Positions 17,864 to 26,111 of a stretch of 26,111 nucleotides of DNA are shown one piece after another (the first letter of the stretch is position 1; the number at the start of each line of letters is the position of its first letter). A program made the position numbers and the translations under genes. The stretch is from Plantago elongata (taxonomy: Eukaryota; Streptophyta; Magnoliopsida; Lamiales; Plantaginaceae). The stretch lies in the NCBI GenBank assembly GCA_036897095.1, contig JAYMSP010002128.1, forward strand, positions 1 to 26,111, read 5' to 3'. The notes under the pieces were generated by a model, which saw only the letters and a list, made by a program, of their open reading frames with translations, made no database searches and was not told where the DNA came from.

Positions 17864-20800
17864 ACAACCACCGATAAGCTTTGATAAATGTGTAGATTGG
17901 ATGTGAAAAGCAGGCCAACACACGACCATTTTAATTAATTTTTAGTAGGTACATGAATGGAATTATTGAAGATTGAGATATATAAAGACACTCGCAAATC
18001 GCAATGCATGAAAAACTATACTATACTTATCCCAACTACTTATAACAATATACACTATATTTGACAATGAGACAACTAATCCATAAGTTATCATATCGAA
18101 TTAGTTGACCAATATGAAGTTAATTTTGATTTCTTCGATATAACTATATAATATATGAAAATAAATCAATTTGTCTAATTAAAAGTAAGCAATATATGAA
18201 TTAATTAGTTTATCAAATAAATTACCAACTAAACATTTAGTAAGTAAACTTTATTCCAATTCTTACAAGTTTCAAATATGGTATTAAACATAGATCCAGA
18301 TGCATGTGTGTGGTGAATGAAAACCATAGATTTCAGACACTAGAAACAAGGAACATTTTATAATCATCAATGATTATGGACCATTAGTACTAAGAAAGAT
18401 CTGCCAGCACGTTCCGGTTGTTGATCTAATACTCTAGATATCATAATTTTTATTTGTATTGTTTCTTTAATAGGTGGTTTGAACCATAATCTAACTATAT
18501 TAAAATTCGTAAAATACACACGTTATACCTTTATATGTACACCGGTATACTTGCTCGTGTACGTACACTTACACAGTTACACTTGCTCGTGCTGCAGTCA
18601 AGGATAGTGACGAGTGAGCATAAGTTTGTGGACCTACCTAGAACTCGAAATTTGTTGGAAAAATTAAATTTCGTTTAATATATGATTCACCACGTACCTA
18701 ATGTATGTAACTTGAATAATCATGTCTTTGAAGTTTGAGCTCGCTAACTGTCATATGCATGACGGATTATCTATTACTAGCTAGGGACGGTTGATCTGTC
18801 CTAGTGCGGATGCGTCAATTCGCCGCTCGAACTGTGAAATATGTTTTGTTATTGGACATATATATGTTTATGTAATGTGAAATCCCGTTGACTATTTTTT
18901 CTTTGTCAAAGGAACCCATGTATGTAAATATAATCTGACCTGGAGAATCTTTTGATAGTATTAAATCGTTGTTAAACTAATTTAGAGTTTGGACAGTGTA
19001 GTACAACTGTACGAGTTGCCGCATAGCATATGGGAGAGGATTATACATATATATATATATAATACGGAGTAATTTTATAATAATTTGATTATTAATCAAT
19101 TAAAATTCAATTCTTATTTTTAATTTCTTTCTTCATCTTCGCCTCTGTGTATATTTAATTGTTATAATGTTGTTCGTCGAATTGTAGCGATCGATAACAT
19201 GAACCCTAAGTATCAAGTATATCCTAACATTTTGGCTAATTGTAGGATAACTAAAACTCATAACCTCATAACATGGGACTCTAAGCCAATATATTTTGTT
19301 TTGTCCAACCAATAGATAATCACAATTATGTGTGATCAACTAATTTATATAGTATAGATCAACGAAATAGCAAATATGGACAATTTTCTAAAGTATTAAT
19401 TACAATATATATATAACAATGTACATGGTATACAATTAATTGTCAACGCAATACAAAAATAGTTTTAATCGTTATTTATACGATTGTCAACAACTATTAC
19501 TAATCTTATTCCGATGATTATTTCTCCGATCCATTTATATGTGATGTCAAAATATATAAATAAAATTTTAGTAACATATATTTAAATGATTGTCAACGGT
19601 AAATATACTACAACTAGTCCTAATTTGCTGATTTTATCACATAAAACAGTAGTTGACTTTACTTGAGATAAAAGATACTCCAATTAAGTTCATGTTCTTC
19701 CCACTAAAGGATAAATTAAAAAGAAGAAAATAGTGTCAAAAAAGCATATTCGAGTAAATATCCCTTTATCCGTGAAATAAAGTATCGGTAACTGATTCGG
19801 TTTATATCTGGCTATTATAAATTAAGCTTCGTGTATTACATTAACTTCCATGATTAGCAAAGTTCAAACCTCAGTGTACTGATTTAGAAATTTTAATTTG
19901 GATGTCTCTAATTTTCAGACCGTGCTCGATCTTGCATACAACCCAACACTTGAACAGTCTCCATTAGATCACTTTATATTTGTTTATTTTTGGATTTAAT
20001 TCACTATTGTAGCTAGTTGGATATATATAGATATGCAATAAGTATTTTTCTTTGGGTCACAACTATTGAATTAAGTCTTTATATAGATTTGTAGTGATTT
20101 TGTGACTCTTCCGAATACAAGTTGAATTTGAAAATTTCAATTTAAATTGTATTATTATAAAAATTAAAATTTTCTCCATTCAAATCATATCTCAAACAAT
20201 TCTAAGTAAACAATTGCATTTTATCACAAACATCATCGTTTTTCATGAGGGCTAGATGAAGAAGCATACGAGGAGAGGTTGAATTTGAAGTGCTAAAATA
20301 TGAGGCAGCTAGATTAAGTAGATTTTAATCAATCGATGTCTAAGGCAATTGTACAAGGACTTTCGTGTTTAAATTTCACTCGATTTTGTGGATTTAATAT
20401 GTAACATTTCTGACTACTGCATTTGGAAACATTGCTAGTTTTACATTTTAATCAAATAAATTTCATGTATAATTTTGTTCTGACCATATCATATTCCATA
20501 TGAATTTTTTCTTTCTAAAGAAATGGTAAAATGGAAACTAGCTTTGTAGTAGTGTTATCAGACGGTCTGAGTTGAGTATCTCATCGCTCGAGTTAGGCTC
20601 GAGCTGTAATGAGATCAAGTTCGACTTTTCTCAACATGATACGGAAACGAGTACAAACTTAGTCTAGTACTTTAAGTAGAGCCCTACCCTATTCGGTTCG
20701 AACAAAATAAACCCAAGTTAGGGTTGAACTCTTCATCAAACGAGTCGACACCACATATATTACCATTAGCTAGTTGTCAATAAAAAAACCCTGAAATAAG

Positions 20801-21508
20801 TCATTTTGATTAGTATTGGACACTATGCCGAATTGGTTACATTCTGATTTGTAATCATGTAAATACCTCTGCTCAATTCATATTAATCTGAAATTTTAAT
20901 CTTGACTTTTCACCAATTCGAACTCTCAATCTCCAAAGCATTTGATTGCCATTTCTCTTATATCACTTATTATATTCTGGTGAAGGCTTATGTGATTTGA
21001 TGAACTATACTTGATTAAAAATTGTGGCTGTTGATATATCTATTTCAAGAAAATAGATGATTACGTTTAGAAGATTAGATTGATCGATAATGATACTTTA
21101 TATGAACAAAACTGGAGGACATCTGGTAATCGCAATCAGTCAATCACACGGTTGTAAGTATAAAACAAAAATAAAGTGTGCTTACTCAAATTAAGCACTC
21201 AAATGTAATCCTATATAATAATAATAATCTAATCAGTAGTTAGTATAAATAAACAATTAAACACACAGAATCATGGTTAGCACTACTATTATCAGAATCT
21301 AATCAGGATTGTTGCTTTCTTTATATTGGAAAGTCATCTTTACGAGTTTTTTCAGCTCCAAAACCTTGAAAGGGAATATATATATATACAAATCTTTTAA
21401 AATTTTCAAATCATTAATTATTTTCTCAACCATATTCAAGCTATTATGAGATATAAGTTGATGTTTTTTACATAAAGAACTAACTAGTCCCATTATTACA
21501 AAGCTTAA
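17864..21508. other. Long AT-rich intergenic stretch, no gene
   Basis: I find no supported coding region, tRNA or intact transposon. Small items: a repeated ACTTGCTCGTG word at about 18549-18591; an AT dinucleotide run at about 19046-19061; a GCTCGAG-rich patch at about 20585-20605 and related TCGAGC words to 20750 that resemble old dispersed repeats; a TA run at about 21379-21388. The rest is unremarkable A/T-rich DNA. Confidence 0.55.
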
Positions 21509-21830
21509 GGAAAGAGCGATTTTTATATGAGATATGGAAATTTCAAATTTTTTTTTTAGGGTATGTAGATTTTTATGCAGTATATGTGAATTTTTACGTA
21601 CTGTATGCAGGTTTTTATTTAAGATCCGTGTGTTTTTATTATGCTTGTGAATTTTTGCGTACTGTCTATGAGTTTTTATTTAGGGTCTATGAATTTTAAG
21701 TTGTTTGTGGGTATTTATTTAGGGTTTGTGAATTTTTACGCTGCATGTGGATTTTTATTCAGGGTATGTGGGTTTCAATATAAAAGAAAATCTGAAATTT
21801 TTATATCTAATGGAAAAAATCGCTTTTTTT
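21509..21830. mobile_element. Inverted-repeat element filled with a minisatellite
   Basis: The left end (about 21509-21550) and right end (about 21788-21830) are diverged inverted repeats of about 40 bases sharing AGCGATTTTT, GATAT and GAAATTTCA/TGAAATTT words. Between them lies a degenerate tandem repeat. TAA/TTA lies next to both ends but I cannot prove a target duplication. There is no coding frame of a known family. It looks like a non-autonomous DNA element. Confidence 0.6.
21556..21780 (+). repeat. Degenerate ~20-bp minisatellite (about 11 units)
   Basis: The unit is roughly TATGTGAATTTTTACGTACTG, with alternates such as TATGTGGATTTTTATTCAGGG. Units start near 21563 and repeat every 18-23 bases up to 21780. 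Two unit types (ending ACG.ACTG and ATTTAGGG) seem to alternate, which suggests a ~40-base higher-order unit. The open frames across it are by-products of the repeat. Confidence 0.75.
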
Positions 21831-22975
21831 CTAAACTATTTTTCTGATTATATGCTTAAAAGTTGATATGAATCCTGAAATTGGGAATTGCAAGTTAGCT
21901 TTAACATGCTTGTGAGTTAGGCAGAGATAGATTAGTGAAATACACCCATCTCAGAACTAATTACACATGTTCATTTATACTTATCTCAATACAAGTATTA
22001 TATATTTTATTCTTTTTGACAATGTACATTTATTTCTACTATTATTTATAATGCACATTAATATTCATATTTAAAATTAATTTTATCATTTGTTTTAAAA
22101 TTTAAAGAGGTTTTAGGGAGTATATAATAATACGTATTATTATATTCTTGTGTGAAGGGTTTGTGTTGTAGACTTGTGGCTAGACTTGCACAAGTATCAA
22201 GATGTATTATGCATGTGTCGGGTGGGTTCGTGTGTCATTTATTAAAAAATTAAAGTCGTTACATCGTGTTAAGCACGGTGTCCATATAATTTTATACGTA
22301 TATCAGGTCGAATATATGGCTTTCATTTACATTCTTTATACAACTATAATCTCACTCGGTACTTAGTATGTTTGTAACTGATAAATTGAAATGAATAGGA
22401 AGAGCACGAACATTTGGGGAAGAGATTTTGTCATCTCCAAAGCACAAAAGTGTTTTTCACATTTCATTGCCCGCAGTATAATTTTATTCTCCCTTTCTTT
22501 TGCCGAAATTAATTTAGATAGTACATCACACATCCACAATCCCAGAGTCGCAATAATTATAAAGTCGAATTAGAGCAACAAGTGATATTCTAAAGAAAAA
22601 AAAGTTTGTGTATGTCGATTGCTTTGAGTAAATACACAAGATATTCCATGGTGAGTCACTTTTATCAATGTCATCAGGTTACAGAATCACTTCAGGCAAT
22701 GCATTTAAGCAATAAAGAATAAGAGCAAATTTACTCTGGAGTCTGAACAACAATGTAATACCATTCACAATGAATCATCGTGACTGATGACCTAGTAGTG
22801 ATTATTGATAACTATTGCAGTCGAAAATTCTGTTCAATGAATCATTCAGACGATCATGAATAGTATTTTTTATTTTTATTATTTTTTAATTTTTTTTTAA
22901 CTAGTTTAACATATTCTAAAAGTGGTTGGAAGTTGAAATTAATCAAATTGCATATTTTAAAATAAATTTTAGAAT
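21831..22975. other. AT-rich intergenic DNA, no gene
   Basis: I see no coding or RNA gene. A GTGTCGGGTGGGTTCGTGTG / CGTGTTAAGCACGGTGTCC pair at about 22217-22282 resembles an old dispersed repeat. Bases 22640-22860 are somewhat less AT-rich but carry no recognisable gene. Confidence 0.5.
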
Positions 22976-23142
22976 TTATTAAGATGAAATTAGACGGTTA
23001 CAACAATAACAAGAAGAACAACAACTAAGAACAAGGACATTACAATTCTAATACATGATTGAAGTGAAAACAAACAACAAGCTACAATATTAAAATCCTA
23101 GACGAACTTAAACGAAAGCACACAACAACAAACTAGAACGAA

Positions 23143-24508
23143 TCAAAGGTCGAACTCATCTTTGAGGCTCTGCAGGATACCCATCTCCATTGGTGTTAAT
23201 GATGGTTTCTCGCTTGGCCGAATCATCATTTTGTATTTCTTGAAGTTAGTTTGATCATGGTTGCTCAAAGCTAATGTTTTCACGTCCTCAGACTTCCTTT
23301 CGGCCTTCTGTCGAATTGCTTCAATCCTCTCTCGCTCAACCTGAATCATGTCCTGCTCAATAATAAGTCGTGTCTGCTCAAACTGCCTCCTTTCTTCCAT
23401 CCTTAGTCGTTCCATCTCAAGCCTCTTCTCCTCAATTGTGTTCATTACTTAGAATGATTGAGACAAAGTTTACATGGCGGAACTTCCACTAGTCCCTCCT
23501 TGCTTTTGAAAGGCCTTCGCCTTATCACGACCATCTTCGATATAGTCTCACTTCCATCATCACTCTGCTCGAAACCCCTTTTAGTACCGCTCCCACCACC
23601 ACTTTCCTCAACATCAACATGTTCGTCTTCATTACCTTCACCTCCACAACTCGGTTGCACTATGTAAGTCGGAGCGCTAGTGAAGCTTGAGAAATTCATT
23701 TGAGATTGCTACTGTGGGTAGTCTCTCATCTCGTGCCAACAATGTTCAAGATTGAACTTGTTATTGTGCATATGCTTGTATAGCTTTTTTGCCAGGCGAA
23801 TAACATCATCCTCATTTTGACCACTTTTACCACCAACTTCACGATTCACATCGTCATAGGCTGAGACAAAGTGGTTGACCTCTTCCTTCATTCGAGTCCA
23901 TCTCCCACGTAGTGAATTAGCCATTCGGATGCGGAGGCCGGTTAGTGGATGGCCATCTTGAAGGGTTTGATCACAAATCTTCTTGACATCAGTGAACATG
24001 TTGGTATGCGTCCGGTTAGTGGCTTTGATCGGATCCTCGCTCAAACTCATGAAGATTTTGATGAGAGCTTTATCCTCATCTTCAGAGAATGTTAGATGCT
24101 TCCCCGACTTTGCATTTGGATCATCGGCTGCTTCCTCTACCGCATCGGACGTGCCCACTTTCTTCTTTGCTCTCTTCTTGCCCTTTCCTTTGATTGCCAC
24201 CGGTGGCGGTGGTGGTGAAGCTTGAGTCTCCGGAACGGAGTCTAGAATGTGTTGGGACATATCAACGAACATAGAACTATCGGGGGCGGGGGGGGGGGGG
24301 GGGGGAATCGATTGTAGGCTCCGGTAGTATCGTAGGTTGGTGTTTCGTGGAGTTGTGCGTAGTATTGGTTTAAAAAGGCCGGTATTCGGTCCGACATACC
24401 ATTCATAATCAAGAATTGGTATGTAGGATGATCTTGATAATTCGGTGGAGTGTAGGATTGCGGAGTGTTTGGGGTGATGTTCGAATGTTGGGAGTTGAGA
24501 GTAGACAT
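23143..24508 (-). pseudogene. PIF/Harbinger ORF1 (SANT/Myb-like) protein, broken
   Basis: The minus-strand frame starts at ATG 24508 with a Pro/Gln/Tyr-rich N-terminus, a poly-Pro run coded by a C18 tract, a basic linker (KGKGKKRAKKK), then a clear SANT/Myb-like domain: LTFSEDEDKALIKIFMSLSE, DPIKATNRTHTNMF, SLRGRWTRMKEEVNHFV, and the helix ending LEHCWHEMRDYPQ. After an acidic Gly-rich linker comes a GRDKAK motif and a long charged coiled coil (ERLRMEERRQFEQTRLIIEQ). This order is that of the ORF1 DNA-binding partner of PIF/Harbinger transposases (also annotated as NAM-associated proteins). Lesions: the C tract is one base off frame, a TAG at 23709-23711 replaces the Trp expected after DYPQ, a frame change sits just before GRDKAK (about 23540), and two stops lie before the coiled coil, which starts at 23445. 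Confidence 0.9.
24288..24305 (+). repeat. G18 homopolymer (C18 on the coding strand)
   Basis: Eighteen G in a row, preceded by GGGGGC. It codes for poly-proline in the minus-strand ORF1 pseudogene. Nineteen or sixteen bases would keep the frame open across it. Confidence 0.9.
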
Positions 24509-24584
24509 TTTAGTGTTTTGAGTTTAAGAAGTAGATGAGAGAAGGGGAAAATGAAGTGTGAAGAAATGAAGTGAATTATGGTTG

Positions 24585-24592
24585 TATTTATA
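24585..24592 (-). promoter_or_regulatory. TATA box of the ORF1 pseudogene
   Basis: TATAAATA on the minus strand, 77 bases before the ATG at 24508, with an A/C/T-rich leader between. Confidence 0.6.
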
Positions 24593-24963
24593 GAGTTCGA
24601 AAAAAATATAGCCGTTGGAAATATATTGTTTTTTACTTATTCTGATTTAAAAAAAAACATAAAAAATGACCGTATTACCGTTGGATCCCCAAGCAGCCGA
24701 GAGATTGACCGGCGGCCTAACGGCCAGCCAAGAGGGCTCCGTTGGAGCGTCTACGGTCGGCCGTTATGGCCGACTACTCCACTTGACCACTCTCTCATTG
24801 GGAGTGATCTAACAAATCTTTTTAATGGAAGAGTGATCCATAATATTGATATTCAGCAAAGCTCCAACCACAAAAATGCATTCAACAGTTTTGGACTCAT
24901 TTCAATCTACGTAACAATAGTCTCTAGTAATCAAAACTCACACCTTGGCACTATGCTTCTCGC

Positions 24964-25097
24964 TAGGGGTGTTTAACGGCCTAAACGTTCATAAAAATTT
25001 CACGAAAATTTCAGTCAACGCTCAATTCGTGTTCGTATTGACTTGTTCGAACTATTCGCGAACACGTTCGTTAACAAATATGAACAAAAAAATTATT
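24964..25097 (+). repeat. GTTCG-rich repeat, copy D (truncated)
   Basis: It begins TAGGGGTGTTTAACGG, the same type of start as copy B at 2873, and contains TTCGTGTTCG, GTTCGAAC, CGCGAACACGTTCGTTAACA. It stops abruptly where ORF1-like coding sequence begins at about 25098, so it appears to be the surviving end of an element that broke the second ORF1 copy. Confidence 0.6.
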
Positions 25098-25850
25098 GTT
25101 CCGTCTTGTTGCGGAAAAGTATGAGGATATCAAGAGGGTAGGAATGATGACCGGGATGGATAAATTTCGTTCTCATGATTCGCTTCGTGGAAGATGGGGG
25201 TGGCTAAGAGATGACACAAATCATTAGATTATTTGTGTGGAGCGTGCTACTGTCATGCTCGGCAATCAGAGTGGCTACAGAGAATCCGATGTGCGTACAC
25301 TGCCCAAGAACTATACAGAGAGAAATCAAAGCACCACAACTCATTCACGGCGTTCAAACAGTGGGATGCCATGAAAGCATACCCATCATGGGAACTCAAA
25401 ATGAACTTGGAGGAAACCATGAAGAAGTGGGTACCAACTGGGGAGAATGAGTTTCAGGGTGACGATGTTGATGTAGGTAATCGACCAATGGAATCAGCAG
25501 GTGCAGGTGGCAGTAGGGGAAGTAAGCGAAACCGGGGTTATTAAAGTGCGGCAAGTATCAAACGTCCCATTGGTCATGATAAGGCCAAGAAGTTGGCTAA
25601 AAATGTCACTTCCGGTAACTCTTCAATGGATGCCTTGGGCGAGGGAATAACCGGCTTCACTGAAAATTATCCCCAATTCCTTGAAGTTGAAAAACAAAAG
25701 TTGGAGCTTGCCCACGAGAAGGAGGAGCGTAAGGCAAAGGCGAAGATGATGGACACGTACTTGGCACTTGTGAGAAACTACGACAACTTGCCCAACGAGG
25801 CCAAAGCACACTTAGATGCACTTGGCAAACAGTTGTTTGGATCGGGCTAA
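25098..25850 (+). pseudogene. Second PIF/Harbinger ORF1-like protein, 5'-truncated and broken
   Basis: The sequence starts inside a SANT/Myb-like domain (FRLVAEKYEDIKRV, then SLRGRWGWLRDDTNH) and hits TAG at about 25227. In a shifted frame it resumes with TAQELYREKSKHHNSFTAFK and WDAMKAYPSWE, the end of the same domain, then a Gly/Ser-rich linker. TAA at 25542-25544 interrupts it, and in the same frame follow KRPIGHDKAKKLAK, the signature of the family, and a charged coiled-coil tail ending at TAA 25848-25850. The N-terminal half is missing, replaced by a GTTCG-rich repeat at 24964-25097. It is oriented opposite to the other ORF1 pseudogene and differs in sequence, so it is a separate family member rather than a recent copy. 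Confidence 0.85.
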
Positions 25851-26111
25851 TGGTGAAGGATCACTTCTGTAGTGTGTCGAGTTTGTGTTTTTACCTTCTG
25901 CAGTTTGTTTGTATTTTACTTTCCGTCATGTGGCTAGTTTGTAATTTACTTTCCGAAGTGTAACTTGTTTGTAATAAAATCAATGTGATTTTGAATTTGA
26001 ATTTGAATTTGAATTTGTCATCCATCTCGTGAATCATCTTGTCAGCCACTTTAATTTTGTCGGGAATCTTGTCAGCCACTTTACTTTGTCAGACATCTTA
26101 TCTTTATATTA
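25851..26111 (+). repeat. 3' region with two short tandem repeats
   Basis: After the second ORF1 stop there is T-rich DNA resembling a 3' untranslated region with repeated AGTTTGT..TTTACTTTCCG words (about 25879-25975). Next is a (TTTGAA)4 run at 25990-26013, then a ~30-base tandem repeat in which ATCTTGTCAGCCACTTTA occurs at 26036-26053 and 26066-26083. The window ends inside this repeat. Confidence 0.75.

Larger units (their letters stand above)
22976..24809 (-). mobile_element. PIF/Harbinger-related element fragment carrying only ORF1
   Basis: The right end reads CTCTCATTGGGAGTGATC followed by TAA (24810-24812), matching the form of a PIF/Harbinger end (inverted: GATCACTCCCAATGAGAG) with a TAA target. 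Inside lies one minus-strand SANT/Myb ORF1 pseudogene with its promoter. No transposase is present and no matching left end was found near 22800-23000, so the left limit (the A/C-rich tail after ORF1) is approximate and the element is probably truncated. Confidence 0.55.

Noticed and set aside
21556-21780. CRISPR-like array
   Set aside because: Units are contiguous and degenerate with no unique spacers, in a plant nuclear genome; this is a minisatellite.
21641-21847. 68-codon plus-strand frame rich in F, Y, G, C
   Set aside because: It is an artefact of the ~20-base minisatellite, whose period with indels breaks any regular peptide repeat.
24578-24976. 132-codon plus-strand frame
   Set aside because: It covers the promoter and terminal region of the ORF1-bearing PIF element and the neighbouring repeat; composition and lack of motifs argue against a gene.

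Overview
The window is nuclear DNA of a flowering plant, very probably a eudicot. The evidence is two multi-exon plant-specific genes with GT-AG introns, a plant-type tRNA gene with a CAA start motif, and AT-rich intergenic DNA full of small plant DNA transposons (Stowaway-, PIF/Harbinger-, Mutator- and hAT-like). I cannot name the species from sequence alone.

Layout. Bases 1-4750 are intergenic: a Stowaway-like MITE remnant, a tRNA-Asn(GUU) gene whose 3' flank is tandemly duplicated, and two copies of a GTTCG-rich repeat in inverted orientation on either side of the tRNA. Bases 4932-9368 (+) hold a complete 12-exon vacuolar sorting receptor gene (627 aa, VSR3/VSR4 type) with a 1.5 kb first intron. 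It converges on a complete five-exon bHLH gene on the minus strand (12098-10570, 333 aa) of the RSL class II type, which controls root hair growth. The ~1.2 kb between the two stop codons holds both 3' ends. Upstream of the bHLH gene lies a diverged direct duplication.

Bases 13932-16488 are a full-length PIF/Harbinger transposon of 2557 bp with terminal inverted repeats and a TAA target duplication. It carries a decayed DDE transposase gene and, converging on it, a probable remnant of the SANT/Myb accessory gene. Next come a Stowaway-type end, then a 1013-bp element with ~150-bp inverted ends carrying several CACGTG palindromes. Bases 17.9-21.5 kb show no gene. At 21.5-21.8 kb is an inverted-repeat element filled with a degenerate ~20-bp minisatellite. 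The right end (23.0-26.1 kb) holds two different, divergently oriented, broken PIF/Harbinger ORF1-type (SANT/Myb) pseudogenes, separated by another GTTCG-rich repeat.

How it works together: the two intact protein genes are unrelated in function (vacuolar protein sorting; root-hair transcription) and merely convergent neighbours. The rest is transposon-derived. I found no convincing undescribed system. The most notable structures are the nested or clustered PIF-family pieces, the CACGTG-bearing inverted-end element, the minisatellite-filled element, and the tRNA lying inside a large inverted repeat.
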